Assembly (NCBI RefSeq): GCF_004368965.1
Contig: NZ_SORO01000001.1
Span: 1,396,001 to 1,460,000, forward strand
Direction: 5' to 3'
Source of the DNA: Leptospira meyeri
Lineage (GTDB): Bacteria > Spirochaetota > Leptospiria > Leptospirales > Leptospiraceae
Length of the DNA stretch: 64,000 nucleotides
Shown in pieces: positions 53,958-63,555 of the stretch. The notes beneath the pieces are model-generated. The model was not told the DNA's origin and did not search any database. It worked only from the letters and a program-made list of their open reading frames with translations. How positions within the stretch are numbered: the first letter of the stretch is position 1; each line of letters starts with the position of its first letter. Made by a program: the position numbers and the translations under genes.

Positions 53958-55247
53958 ATGGCAATTGGAAGAACCGATTCGATGCAGGAACTCATAACGA
54001 TCCTAGAATCGTTATTTGAAGAGACTATCATCGGTTCTGATGTCAATATCGTAAAACATCTCTTTTATTATCTCAAAGCCGATAACAGAGAATTCGAATT
54101 TATCTACGAAGAGGACACCCTTGTCGCCGCTGTAGAAGAAATTGAATCTCATACAGTCACGTTAATGATTCCGGATTTGGTGGAACAAGGTTCCCGGCGA
54201 GCCCGTGTCCGTTTCGAAGTAATGAACATTAACTACCAGTTTGAGGTAGTCATTCTAGATATCCAAAAAGATAAAACGGTAATCAAAACTCCCACTGAGT
54301 TACAATCTTACCAACTCAGAACCAACAAACGAATTCCAGTGGATGATTTGTTTATGAACTTTATCATTCTATTTAGAAGTTTAACTGGTGGTTCGAGAGA
54401 AGTGGGGAAAAACCTTTACGCTGAAAGTCGGTTCCCTCATCTAATGAAAGAAGTACGAAAAGACAGGCCGGATAGCAAACTCATCAACGTGATGTTAACC
54501 GAGGCTATCGAACGAATTTCCAAAGATTATGAAATTCATTTTTTTCAACCGGATGAAAAACTAAACGAATACGATGACTTTGTTAAAAAAACCATTTTAA
54601 GAACTGGGAAATCCATTTATATCCCCGACTGTAATCGAATCACTTCCTATATCAATGACCCTGGGGATGATGTCCTCTTTAATTATTTCAATGAATATAA
54701 AGAAATGACAAAGGAATTTGGAGATGAATTTGCTTTAGAATACTTTGAGTCCATGCGCAAACACGAATCGAGAAATTTTTATGTTTCTTATGTGATTACA
54801 CCCATTCGTCTTTATGAGGATGTTGTTGGTTTTATTAAAGTTTATTCCACTGCGATGGAAAGATTCACAATTTCCCATAACCAAGCAGTATATATTTTTG
54901 AACTTGCAGAAATCATCAGTTATGTATTCACAAAAATCGCTATCCAACATGGAAGTTATGAAACCATGCAATCCACTACAAAGGTTGTGGATATTTCTCT
55001 TGATGGTCTCCTCTTCGAAATTTACGACAAACGATTGTTTCAATATTTAAAACGTCACAATATCATTAAAATGTTTATCCCTTTAAGTAAGGAACGTACA
55101 ATGATCATCCGAGGTGAAATCATTCGGTTTTTAGATAAGGGAGATCATTTCCATCTCGGGGTAAACTATTTCAGCTCTGCCCCTGATGATATGTTGTATT
55201 TGGAATCCTATTTATTTGAAAAGAGTATGAAAATTTTATCAGAGTGA
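53958..55247 (+). CDS. DUF1577-type protein with a PilZ-like C-terminal domain
   Basis: A 429-residue soluble protein of a type common in Leptospira (DUF1577, from memory). After a helical N-terminus comes a beta-rich domain (VTLMIPDLVEQGSRRARVRFEVMNINYQF) with QLRTNKRIPV, similar to the YcgR/PilZ N-part. The middle looks GAF-like (residues about 190-320). The C-terminus (KVVDISLDGLLFEIYDKR, then HLGVNYFSS) resembles a PilZ domain, which binds cyclic-di-GMP, but the usual RxxxR motif is not clean. A motility or second-messenger role is inferred. ATG 53982 is an alternative start. It overlaps the convergent TPR gene by 9 bp. Confidence 0.65.
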   Translation: MAIGRTDSMQELITILESLFEETIIGSDVNIVKHLFYYLKADNREFEFIYEEDTLVAAVEEIESHTVTLMIPDLVEQGSRRARVRFEVMNINYQFEVVILDIQKDKTVIKTPTELQSYQLRTNKRIPVDDLFMNFIILFRSLTGGSREVGKNLYAESRFPHLMKEVRKDRPDSKLINVMLTEAIERISKDYEIHFFQPDEKLNEYDDFVKKTILRTGKSIYIPDCNRITSYINDPGDDVLFNYFNEYKEMTKEFGDEFALEYFESMRKHESRNFYVSYVITPIRLYEDVVGFIKVYSTAMERFTISHNQAVYIFELAEIISYVFTKIAIQHGSYETMQSTTKVVDISLDGLLFEIYDKRLFQYLKRHNIIKMFIPLSKERTMIIRGEIIRFLDKGDHFHLGVNYFSSAPDDMLYLESYLFEKSMKILSE

Positions 55248-56402
55248 TCCTGATTGTTTTTCAGCTAGTCGAATGGCATTCAAAAGATCTTCAGACAAAG
55301 TAGTTTCTCCTGTATAATAAAGGCGTAACAACTTTCCGTGTTCAACTAGTTTATTTCGATAATCCGTCTCCTTGACAGAACCCCGTGTTTCTTTCCATTT
55401 TAGATTATAGAATTCACAAGCCAGTTTATGGAGATAATAATCTGATTTTCTAAGGGCATAGGCCTTTTGTAAATATTCTTCGGAACGTTCCGACCACTCT
55501 TCTCTTTTTTTACGACCGTCCACCCCAGTATCGGCCATATTCGAATGCAAAAGATTTAGAAAGGAAGTTTCAAAACTATAAAGCCAAACTTCATAATTTT
55601 TTGGGTAGAGAGTGCGTGCTTCTTTTGCCACTTGTGGCATCAAATCCAATTGTTTTTTGTTTTCTTTCCCTTCTACTTTAAAATAGAAAGTTAAAAATCG
55701 CAAATAATCAACCAGGAATAACAACTTTTCTTGTGCATTAGAAAATCTTTCTCTGTTTTTCCAAGCCATCGAATATTCAAATGCGGTTGATACATAACCT
55801 TCCCCATCTTTCCAATGAGCTTTACCTAGCGCATAATGAGAGTCAGGTGAACCTTGGTCAAGAGAAACAGAATGTTTGTACATTCTGAGGGCTTCTTCCA
55901 TTTGCCCTTTGGCAAAATAATGGTCTCCTTTCTTTTTAGCCATAAAGGCTTCATCGTATTTTGTGGTATCTAGTAACCTTGCGGCTGTTACAGGGCGATC
56001 TTCAATGAGACGCAAATACCCTTCCCCTCGAACCTGCCATCCAAAAAAAGTAGTTTGGTAAACGGATTTTACTGTGATCATTCCCACGATGTTTCCATCG
56101 CGAAATGTTTTGTGGTCTTGGTTCTTTTCTAATAAATACAATGTTTGGCCAACTCGAATTCCTTTTGGGTCACCCACTTTAATAGTCACAGTATCGGGTC
56201 TTGTATCCACTTCCAGTTCCTGTGAAAGTGTATCCACTTCATAATAACTGGCTTTTTCAATCCCAACAACCTCACCCACAACAATCATCCGAAGAGGGTC
56301 AAGCGATGCCTGGCTACGGAAAGCAAAGGCCAACCGATCGGAAGACGATTGAGCAAAAGTTGCCGTAACAAACAAAATACAAAGGAGGAAGGAGCGAAAC
56401 AT
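55239..56402 (-). CDS. exported TPR-repeat protein
   Basis: A 387-residue protein with a signal peptide (MFRSFLLCILFVTATFAQ). Residues about 30-140 are beta-rich (IVVGEVVGIEKASYYEVDT, GDPKGIRVGQTLYLLEKNQ), and at least two TPR units follow (GDHYFAKGQMEEALRMYKHSVSLDQGSPDSHYALGKAHWKDGEG). Later helices may be further degenerate TPRs. Such proteins usually mediate protein contacts in the periplasm. The promoter region must lie in the 84 bp before it, which also contains the terminator of the penicillin acylase-family gene. No function can be named. Confidence 0.7.
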   Translation of the reverse strand: MFRSFLLCILFVTATFAQSSSDRLAFAFRSQASLDPLRMIVVGEVVGIEKASYYEVDTLSQELEVDTRPDTVTIKVGDPKGIRVGQTLYLLEKNQDHKTFRDGNIVGMITVKSVYQTTFFGWQVRGEGYLRLIEDRPVTAARLLDTTKYDEAFMAKKKGDHYFAKGQMEEALRMYKHSVSLDQGSPDSHYALGKAHWKDGEGYVSTAFEYSMAWKNRERFSNAQEKLLFLVDYLRFLTFYFKVEGKENKKQLDLMPQVAKEARTLYPKNYEVWLYSFETSFLNLLHSNMADTGVDGRKKREEWSERSEEYLQKAYALRKSDYYLHKLACEFYNLKWKETRGSVKETDYRNKLVEHGKLLRLYYTGETTLSEDLLNAIRLAEKQSGSL

Positions 56403-56445
56403 CTGGTTTAAAGATCGGCTAAAATAGAATCTTCGGACGCAGAAA

Positions 56446-56477
56446 AATAGAAATCCCCACTGGCCCAGTGGGGATTT
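56446..56477 (-). terminator. terminator of the penicillin acylase-family gene
   Basis: On the minus strand AAATCCCCACT pairs with AGTGGGGATTT around a 5-base loop, followed by a U-rich tail (TTTCTATTTTT). It lies 10 bp past the stop at 56487. Confidence 0.8.
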
Positions 56478-56486
56478 TTTCAGAAA

Positions 56487-59039
56487 CTACTGAGGTCGGA
56501 ATTCCAATCGGAATTTTCCGGCACCAACTTGTTCCTTGGAATACAAGATTTTCCTGTGGACCCCACTTATATAATCATTCACTAAGTTCCCATAAAATGG
56601 ACTCGCAAGGTTTCCGCTATTTCCGATCGGAAGTTGGGTTACGGACTCCTCAAAACGGCCATAATCGATCACTCGTCTTTTGGATGGACCTGCAAAAGCA
56701 GTCCAATCCTCTTTCATCAGTTTGTATTTTAAATTATTTACCACTTCGGCACCACCGGCAGAAGGAAGAGGGCCAATATCAAAAATACCACCTATCAGTG
56801 GCAATACGCCAAGAGGATGTGGGTGTTTGATTTTGTATAAATTTTTCCATGTCCAGAGGCTTGGAGATGCTGAAAGATGTGCTTCTAAATACCTACCGGT
56901 TTCCTCAATGGATCTTTTTAGAATATCCTCTCTTGTTTCGATAATGCCTTCCGTTCGTAAGTCATCCCAATAGGGAGAATTTGTATTCCTTACAAATCGG
57001 CGGTAAGCATTCCAATACTCAGCCATATCTCCATATAACTCAAAATTGGCAGGGCCCATCTCATCAATTAACAATTCCCGAAGAGTGATGTAAAAGAATA
57101 CATCGTAAACAGCAGCACCTTGAGACTCGGGGAAATGTTCAAAATTCCATTTTTTCAAAATTCCTAGAACCTTTTTCCCGTTGGGAGTTTTTGCTTCTTT
57201 AACGGTAGACAGAATGAGTTCCAAATACTCCGGTGCAAATGAAGAGACGGTATCATTCTGGATTGCCGCGAGGTCTTCCAAACTCCACTTCTCTTTTGTT
57301 TCCAAAATACCAACTAACCTTTGAAAACGATCAGGAGGTTGCCAGTTTCCATCTGGTTTTCCTAACCCGGGGAGAGATTTACTTGTCACTTGGTTGTTTG
57401 CCGTGACGATGATTCCATTTTTTGGATTGATGATCTTTGGATTGTCTTTTGCCGAAACATAACCAACCACATCATTATCGCCAGTAGATCCTTCTAAAAT
57501 TTTACGAGAATTTCCCGATTTTAAAATCGGGAATCTTCCCACTGCATAATAGGCTATGTTTCCATTTTTATCCGCATAACTAAAATTAAGGCCTGGTGCC
57601 CCAATCATAGAAGAAGCAGAATCAAGTTCTGTAAATGATTTGGATTTTCCCATTTGAAAAAGAACATCAAGAAGTGGGTTTTGTAAATGATGGTGAGCCC
57701 AATACAAACTCACTGGCCTTCCCTTAAATCCTTTGATATGTTCTGTTATCAGAGGACCGTGATTCGTGATCCCCACTTCAAATGGAATTTCGGTTCCATC
57801 CTTTTTACGAATTGGATCGCGATAATAAGTTAATTCTTTCCATGTATTTCCTGTTTTAAATTTCCCATCTTCGATGGTTTCTAAATACAAATTAACATCA
57901 TCTTGTTCCAACATGGTAAGTCCCCATGCCTTATCTCTGTTATGTGCGATGAGTGGAAATGGAATGATAGAAAGGAAATATCCATAATTTTCATACCCTG
58001 GATATTCAATATAGGCTTCATACCAAGCCCCAGGATTGGAAAGAGCGATGTGTGGATCATTGGCAAGAACGGCACCGCCACTTTCAGAACGACTGGGAGC
58101 GACAAGCCAAGAATTACTACCTTCTAATGGCTCAATCGGTAATTGTAATTGGCTCACAAAAGAGACAAGTTGTTTTAGATTTAGAACATCCTGGCCGCCC
58201 GATTGTTTTTTGCTCAGAAGATTTTGAGATAAATTCGGAGCTAGATATCCTTTCTCAGTCGGAGCAAACTTCGAGTTTTGTTTCATCGGTGGATTGATTT
58301 TTTCAAAATCCTGACCGTAAGCTAACCTCTGCACACCCGGTTGTGATTCCAGAATCGTAGCATTGGTTTCAAAATCATAACGCGGAAAAAGTTCGCTTGC
58401 AGACCTACCCTTTAGTTCCGACTCCATAATGGTGTACAAACTGTCCGATTTAATTCCTTCCGCAAAAGAAAAACCCATATAAAACAGGAAAGATATGGCA
58501 TCTACTCGATCAAAGGGTTTCGGTTTGATTCCAAGAATGGTATACTCAATTGGCAAATTGTCTTCAGATAGGAAATGATTTACCCCATCCAAAAACCAGT
58601 CTAGTTGCTTCCATGCCTCAGGATAAATATGTTCCTTTTGATTGGCATACTCTTCCGCCGTTTTTTTTAAGAGAAGAGATTTCAAAAACTGATCTGTGGG
58701 AATGAGTTTTTCACCAAAAATTTCAGTGAGTTCCCCTCTCCCAATTCGTCTTTGTAATTCCATCTGGAAAATACGATCCTGGGCCATTGTATAACCTAAT
58801 GCAAAATAGGCGGACTTTGCATCTCCTCCCACGATATGAGGAATTCCTGCTTCGTCTCGGATCACAGTCACAGGAGAAGTCAGTTTATCAGAAACAATCT
58901 CTCCGCTGTAACGAGGTGCTTTTAAGGCAACAAGTCCCCAAAACAAAAAATGTAAGGTGACGGGAAGGGTAAGAATCAAAAGGAGAAAGAGACTTAAATA
59001 AGGTCTCTTTCTGATGAATTTTTTAGTTTTTTCTAACAT
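56487..59039 (-). CDS. penicillin acylase-family Ntn hydrolase
   Basis: An 850-residue protein with an N-terminal membrane anchor or signal (about residues 14-36). The front half (FALGYTMAQDRIFQMELQRRIGRGELTEIFGE) is the alpha-chain pattern. The nucleophile is Ser308 in EGSNSWLV, the first residue of the beta chain after autoproteolysis, followed by NDPHIALSNPGAWYEAYI and ITNHGPLI. Family members hydrolyse amides such as penicillins, acyl-homoserine lactones or other N-acyl compounds. The substrate here is unknown, and quorum-signal degradation is only a possibility. Its start is 3 bp after the stop of the next gene upstream, so they are probably co-transcribed. Confidence 0.88.
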   Translation of the reverse strand: MLEKTKKFIRKRPYLSLFLLLILTLPVTLHFLFWGLVALKAPRYSGEIVSDKLTSPVTVIRDEAGIPHIVGGDAKSAYFALGYTMAQDRIFQMELQRRIGRGELTEIFGEKLIPTDQFLKSLLLKKTAEEYANQKEHIYPEAWKQLDWFLDGVNHFLSEDNLPIEYTILGIKPKPFDRVDAISFLFYMGFSFAEGIKSDSLYTIMESELKGRSASELFPRYDFETNATILESQPGVQRLAYGQDFEKINPPMKQNSKFAPTEKGYLAPNLSQNLLSKKQSGGQDVLNLKQLVSFVSQLQLPIEPLEGSNSWLVAPSRSESGGAVLANDPHIALSNPGAWYEAYIEYPGYENYGYFLSIIPFPLIAHNRDKAWGLTMLEQDDVNLYLETIEDGKFKTGNTWKELTYYRDPIRKKDGTEIPFEVGITNHGPLITEHIKGFKGRPVSLYWAHHHLQNPLLDVLFQMGKSKSFTELDSASSMIGAPGLNFSYADKNGNIAYYAVGRFPILKSGNSRKILEGSTGDNDVVGYVSAKDNPKIINPKNGIIVTANNQVTSKSLPGLGKPDGNWQPPDRFQRLVGILETKEKWSLEDLAAIQNDTVSSFAPEYLELILSTVKEAKTPNGKKVLGILKKWNFEHFPESQGAAVYDVFFYITLRELLIDEMGPANFELYGDMAEYWNAYRRFVRNTNSPYWDDLRTEGIIETREDILKRSIEETGRYLEAHLSASPSLWTWKNLYKIKHPHPLGVLPLIGGIFDIGPLPSAGGAEVVNNLKYKLMKEDWTAFAGPSKRRVIDYGRFEESVTQLPIGNSGNLASPFYGNLVNDYISGVHRKILYSKEQVGAGKFRLEFRPQ

Positions 59040-59042
59040 AGC

Positions 59043-60245
59043 TTATTGTAGTGCTTTGATTTGACGAATGCGATTTTGTTTGTCTGCAGAATCCCAAGCT
59101 GCATTCGAGAAGGATTCCACTTTATAATATTTTGTTTTGTACTCATCTTTGTACGGAACAACGAGTTCACGATCTGGTTCTGTTGTTTTTGCCGCTTGGA
59201 TTTTTCTGAGACCTTCTGCCCCTTGGTTGAACCATTCGGGATCAATCGGTAAATTCACGCGGTGTCCCCGAAAGGATGTCGCAAGATATGGACCATCTAA
59301 ATCTTTATCACGAAGAATTTTTCCAAAAAAAGTAAATTCAACTTCGTTAGAACCAGAAACCAAGTCACCATCATACACTGCATAGGCGATATATTCTCCA
59401 TTCTTTTCGTCTTTTAAATTTGCTTCTAAATGGTATTTCCCTTTTTTATAAACATTCACCACTGCGCGAACAATCAGTGATCCATCTTGTAAAGAGTCTG
59501 AAAAAACTCCGTTAAATTCGGCTGGGATGGAAGGACTAGAAAAGAAACTAGAAGTCAGAGTTGTTTTAAGATTTTCTGGTCCGTAAGTGATTTCTGCAAC
59601 AAGAGACATTTGCCCCCAATCGGCTTTTTGTGGTTTCCAAGAGAATGTAAAAATATTATCTCCTCTTGTTTGGTCTCCATCAGTTCCATTGTCATTCACA
59701 GAAGCGCTGACAACTCCATACCTTTGTCCTTCCCATTCTTTAAAAACTTGATGAGAATCGATAGATACTTTGACTCGATTTCTTGCTTTATCACGACATT
59801 CTAATGTTACATACATCATGTCTTTGTTCCCGATCACAGCCCAAGTTTTCGGTTGGAATAAACATACATAGCCGGTTGGTTCGTTCGTTTTTGGATCAAT
59901 GGAATAGTCAGGGGAAGTTTCAATGATAAAAGGGAAAGCCAAATCATGATTCAGAATGGACATCGGTCTTGAGAAAGGAGGGTATTCAGCCCATTCTAAA
60001 TATTTTTCTAAAATATATTCAGGTGTGGCGCCATCGTCAGGAATCCCACCGGATCCATCAGATCCACTTCCAGAACTATCATCACCTTGCGTTGGATCAG
60101 AGTTACGAGCCATCCTTTCTTGTCTGGCTTTCTCTCTAGCATCTTGATCAGAACCAACATTATCCTTAATGAAAAAGAAGATAAGGCCAATTACGACCAA
60201 TATAACAACTGCTAGATACACACCGTATCTACGAATTAAATCCAT
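59043..60245 (-). CDS. membrane-anchored periplasmic protein of unknown function
   Basis: A 400-residue protein with one N-terminal helix (residues about 8-27), then an acidic, Asp/Ser/Gly-rich linker (about residues 45-70) and a beta-rich body. VSASVNDNGTDGDQTRGDNIFTFSW resembles the calcium-binding-like turn of choice-of-anchor or invasin-type Ig domains, and EITYGPENLKTTLTSSFF follows in the same style. Cysteines occur at CLF and LECRD. It lies 3 bp before the penicillin acylase-family gene, so they may share a transcript. No function can be named. Confidence 0.6.
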   Translation of the reverse strand: MDLIRRYGVYLAVVILVVIGLIFFFIKDNVGSDQDAREKARQERMARNSDPTQGDDSSGSGSDGSGGIPDDGATPEYILEKYLEWAEYPPFSRPMSILNHDLAFPFIIETSPDYSIDPKTNEPTGYVCLFQPKTWAVIGNKDMMYVTLECRDKARNRVKVSIDSHQVFKEWEGQRYGVVSASVNDNGTDGDQTRGDNIFTFSWKPQKADWGQMSLVAEITYGPENLKTTLTSSFFSSPSIPAEFNGVFSDSLQDGSLIVRAVVNVYKKGKYHLEANLKDEKNGEYIAYAVYDGDLVSGSNEVEFTFFGKILRDKDLDGPYLATSFRGHRVNLPIDPEWFNQGAEGLRKIQAAKTTEPDRELVVPYKDEYKTKYYKVESFSNAAWDSADKQNRIRQIKALQ

Positions 60246-60315
60246 ACGCTCCCATCCTTTTGTTTTATAAAACGGATAAGAGCCTTGTCGGTTTTTAAAC
60301 TATGTAAAGTAAAAT

Positions 60316-60972
60316 TTAGATAGAAAGAAGACTGGCTACCGTTTCAGAAATCAGACTTTCTGTTGGAGTGGGCATTGATTTCCATTCTTCATAGTACCGG
60401 TACACCGATCGTGAATACTCTGGAATGCCTCCAAATCGTTTATAACCACCAAGTCCTGCATTATAAGATAACAGTGCTGCTTCTAGAGAATCAGTACGTT
60501 CGATTAGGTAATTCAAATAAAGAACACCTATGTATAGATTAGTTTCAGGGTCATATAGATCCCTTTCTCCAGAAAAGGGGATTCCTTCTTTTTCTGCAAG
60601 CCACCTGGCTGTTGTTGGCATCACCTGCATGAGACCAAGGGCTCCTTTATGTGATTTGGCTCGTCTATGGAACTGCGATTCTGTGTGCACAAGGCCTACC
60701 AAAAAACCTAGTTTATCATATCGCTCTTTTTGATTTCCACTCGGAAGGCGAAGGTTAAGGGCTGCATTTTCCATCGCTGAAACTAACTCTAATCTTTCTT
60801 GAAGAGAAAGACTTGGTCGGTTTTTGGCAATATATACCTCCAATTTCCGTTTGAAAGACTCATTTCGAAAAGAAAGGCCGGCTGAGCTGATCTTTCCATA
60901 AGATTCTGTTAGGAAAATGACAACCAAAAGGCAAGTTCCTAAAATTTGAGTGAGTGAGTTTCTTTTTCGCAT
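60316..60972 (-). CDS. lytic transglycosylase (SLT domain)
   Basis: A 218-residue exported enzyme with a signal peptide (about residues 1-26). The SLT domain has catalytic Glu98 in LVHTESQF, GALGLMQVMP (residues 110-119), NLYIGVLYLNYLIER and ALLSYNAGLGGYKRFGGIPEYSRSVYRYYEEW. It cuts peptidoglycan glycan strands with formation of anhydromuramic ends. Length is short, with few residues besides the core. Two identical 15-bp palindromes lie in the divergent gap to the sensor kinase gene. Confidence 0.9.
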   Translation of the reverse strand: MRKRNSLTQILGTCLLVVIFLTESYGKISSAGLSFRNESFKRKLEVYIAKNRPSLSLQERLELVSAMENAALNLRLPSGNQKERYDKLGFLVGLVHTESQFHRRAKSHKGALGLMQVMPTTARWLAEKEGIPFSGERDLYDPETNLYIGVLYLNYLIERTDSLEAALLSYNAGLGGYKRFGGIPEYSRSVYRYYEEWKSMPTPTESLISETVASLLSI

Positions 60973-60998
60973 CGGGTCCTCTTTCTACAGACTTTCAT

Positions 60999-61013
60999 TT
61001 GTGCGTCGCACAA
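60999..61013. promoter_or_regulatory. 15-bp palindrome, left copy
   Basis: TTGTGCGTCGCACAA is symmetrical around one base. An identical copy lies 58 bp away at 61057-61071. Both are in the divergent gap between the lytic transglycosylase and sensor kinase genes, 27 bp from the former's start. They may be operators of one regulator or a repeated extragenic palindrome. Confidence 0.65.
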
Positions 61014-61056
61014 TAAGCCCATGATTCCCTGGCCCCCCCTGGGGGCAAGAGTCTTT

Positions 61057-61071
61057 TTGTGCGTCGCACAA
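61057..61071. promoter_or_regulatory. 15-bp palindrome, right copy
   Basis: A second exact copy of TTGTGCGTCGCACAA, 65 bp before the sensor kinase start. A GC-rich stretch (CCCCCCCTGGGGGC) lies between the two copies. The centre-to-centre distance of 58 bp is about five and a half helical turns. Confidence 0.65.
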
Positions 61072-61135
61072 CGAAAGCCGAAGAGAGAAACGAAATGCTT
61101 GCCGAAAGTCAATTGCTGGGGATTCCTGGATTGGC

Positions 61136-63517
61136 TTGGCACCCTTACTGAATCTTTATAGTTTTTTCTATTTTGGGCTCTGTTTGGTGAGCGGGATTGC
61201 CTTTGCCTATTTTATGTCCCGTAAAGAGGACCTAACGCCCACATTTCGTGGTCTCCTTGTCCCCTTGGCCTGCCTCTTTTTTTGGTCTGTGGCCTGGTCG
61301 ATTTGTAATTCCTTTGTCGCACCTTGGACCGCTTATGTTTTCGTTTTTTTGAAAAATCCAGTCATTTTAGTTTTAGGAGTTGCTACTTCGAACCTAGCCT
61401 TTGGGTTTCAAGAAAATAGTTTCCCTCGCTGGAAAACATGGAGCCTTCGCATCCACACTGCCTTGGCCACGATGGCAATCCTTTCGAACGGAATTGGTTT
61501 TTTTTTCCGAGAGGTCCACTTTGATCCCAAAATGGAATTCTATGTTCCTAACCAACATTCTTCCTCTCCTCTCGTTCAACTATCCATCGTCTCCATTGCT
61601 GGTGTTTTGTGTTTGATTCTTGGTAATACAATCGCTGCACTCTCTGCAAAATATTTCTATTTTCAAGGTTCCAAAAAACGATACACAGGCGGATTTCTTT
61701 TTGCCATTCTAGGAATCCTATCTTTGGCATTTACCGACATTCTCGTCGATTTAAATTATTTCAGCAAACCGACATTTCTATTTTTACTCACTAACCTAAC
61801 AATCATTATCATGACCATTCTTGTCTTGGTTTCACTGAATCAAGAGACGATTCCTTCGACTGTCGGATTCAAAATCATGACTTTCAACTTAACTGTTTTA
61901 TATTTGATCCTTTCCATTGTTGCAAATTTTTTATTCAATCGATTCCGAATCGATTTTCAAAACGAAATGAGTCGCGAAAAACATAGTATTAAAACTCAAC
62001 TGGAATTGGGTTCCAATTATCCGTTTGTTTATCTATCCGAACTGGTAATCGATATCCAGAACCAAAATTTCCGGATCAACAAAACGGAATTCACTGTAGA
62101 GAAAATTAAACAAAAAATAAATCGACCGGCAACTTTTGAATCCTTTCAGTTGGAGTCTTTTTCTAACGAACCAAAGGATATTTATTGGATATCTGATTTT
62201 TATGCAAAAAACCATCATTTTTTAGTCGCCATCCCTTACATCGAATATCGAAATTCAGTCCACCAAACTGTTGTTTGGCTAATAGTAACACTCCTATTCT
62301 CCTTATTTACAATCTTCATGTTGTATCCTGTTTTACACAAAACAAGTATTGTTTACCCTTTAACGAGGTTACTTGCAGGGATCCGAAAAATGCATTCTGG
62401 GGATTTGTTCGTTACTGTCAAAGTATCCAGCAGAGATGAAATCGGTGAGTTATCCAATAGCTTTAATGAAATGATTTCGATTGTACGTGATGCAAGGTTA
62501 CAATTGGAACAAAAAATCGAAGAAAGAACGGAATCCTTAAACCAAACTATCTTAGAACTTAGAGAAACCCAAGAACAACTTTTACAAGCAGAGAGAATGT
62601 CCACTCTTGGAAAAATTGCAGCCAGTGTGGCTCACGAAATCAATAACCCACTAGCAGCGATTAAAGGGAGTATCCAATTTATTAAAGATGGGCAGATGAA
62701 TGTGATCAGTTCTGAAAAAACGGAAATGGTAATTTTAGCAGAACAATTTTTAGAAGATTTTAAAACCCAAAAACGCTCTGAAGTCACTTCCCGGTTCAAA
62801 AGAAAAAAAGAACTCATTGCATTTTTTAAATCCAAATTAGTTCCCGATCCCATTTCTTTGGCAGACACATGTTTCGACTTTAAAATTGAAACCATTCCGG
62901 AAGAATACCAAAAGTTATTTGATTCAGAAGAAGGAAGAAACACCTTCCAATCGAAACTCAACGATTTTGTCATTGGGTTTCATTTAGGGATTATTGAAAC
63001 AGCAGTTGAACGTGCATCCAAAATTGTTTTTGCCTTAAAACACCATTCTTATTCGGGCCCAAAAGAATCCCAAAAATTTCTCTCTCTGAAAGAAGGGATC
63101 GATTCAGTTCTTGCTATGTATTCTACTAGTTGGAAACAAAACATTGAGATCGATTGGAAAACCAGTGGAGATCCGGTGGTTTTAGGACATGCCGACGAAC
63201 TCGTGCAAGTTTGGACCAACCTGATCTACAATTCCATCCAAGCTTGCCCCAAAGAAGGAGGTGTAATCCGAATTTTTCTGAAAGAAGAGGAAACGAATGC
63301 CCTCATCACAATCGAAGATAATGGAAAAGGAATCTCTTCAGACATCCTTCCTCGCATCTTTGAGCCATTTTTTACCACCAAAGAATTGGGAATGGGCACT
63401 GGACTAGGCCTTTCCATCGTCCAAAAAATCATACAAAACCACAACGGAAGCATCCAAGTGGAGAGCGAACCGGGCAAAACCCTATTCACAATCCGCATCC
63501 CCCTAGCAAAATCCTAG
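61136..63517 (+). CDS. membrane sensor histidine kinase with an insertion in the phosphoacceptor domain
   Basis: A 793-residue kinase. Residues about 5-245 hold seven or eight membrane helices, followed by a further helix pair around an outer domain (about 245-400) and a HAMP-like stretch (SSRDEIGELSNSFNEMISIVRDARL). A coiled coil leads to His500 in ASVAHEINNPLAAIKG. The ATPase domain has NLIYNSIQA, EDNGKGI and GTGLGLSI. About 85 residues of charged helix are inserted between the His helix and the ATPase part, unlike ordinary kinases. It starts with TTG 61136, without a strong ribosome-binding site, so the start is uncertain. No response regulator is adjacent. Confidence 0.85.
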   Translation: MAPLLNLYSFFYFGLCLVSGIAFAYFMSRKEDLTPTFRGLLVPLACLFFWSVAWSICNSFVAPWTAYVFVFLKNPVILVLGVATSNLAFGFQENSFPRWKTWSLRIHTALATMAILSNGIGFFFREVHFDPKMEFYVPNQHSSSPLVQLSIVSIAGVLCLILGNTIAALSAKYFYFQGSKKRYTGGFLFAILGILSLAFTDILVDLNYFSKPTFLFLLTNLTIIIMTILVLVSLNQETIPSTVGFKIMTFNLTVLYLILSIVANFLFNRFRIDFQNEMSREKHSIKTQLELGSNYPFVYLSELVIDIQNQNFRINKTEFTVEKIKQKINRPATFESFQLESFSNEPKDIYWISDFYAKNHHFLVAIPYIEYRNSVHQTVVWLIVTLLFSLFTIFMLYPVLHKTSIVYPLTRLLAGIRKMHSGDLFVTVKVSSRDEIGELSNSFNEMISIVRDARLQLEQKIEERTESLNQTILELRETQEQLLQAERMSTLGKIAASVAHEINNPLAAIKGSIQFIKDGQMNVISSEKTEMVILAEQFLEDFKTQKRSEVTSRFKRKKELIAFFKSKLVPDPISLADTCFDFKIETIPEEYQKLFDSEEGRNTFQSKLNDFVIGFHLGIIETAVERASKIVFALKHHSYSGPKESQKFLSLKEGIDSVLAMYSTSWKQNIEIDWKTSGDPVVLGHADELVQVWTNLIYNSIQACPKEGGVIRIFLKEEETNALITIEDNGKGISSDILPRIFEPFFTTKELGMGTGLGLSIVQKIIQNHNGSIQVESEPGKTLFTIRIPLAKS

Positions 63518-63532
63518 GTTTCAGTCCTAAAG

Positions 63533-63555
63533 ATTGTCAGAGAAACCCTGACAAT
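63533..63555 (+). terminator. hairpin after the sensor kinase gene
   Basis: ATTGTCAG and CTGACAAT pair perfectly over 8 bp around a 7-base loop, 15 bp past the stop. There is no T-run directly after, so it may be a weak or rho-dependent terminator, or an RNA end stabiliser. Confidence 0.45.
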
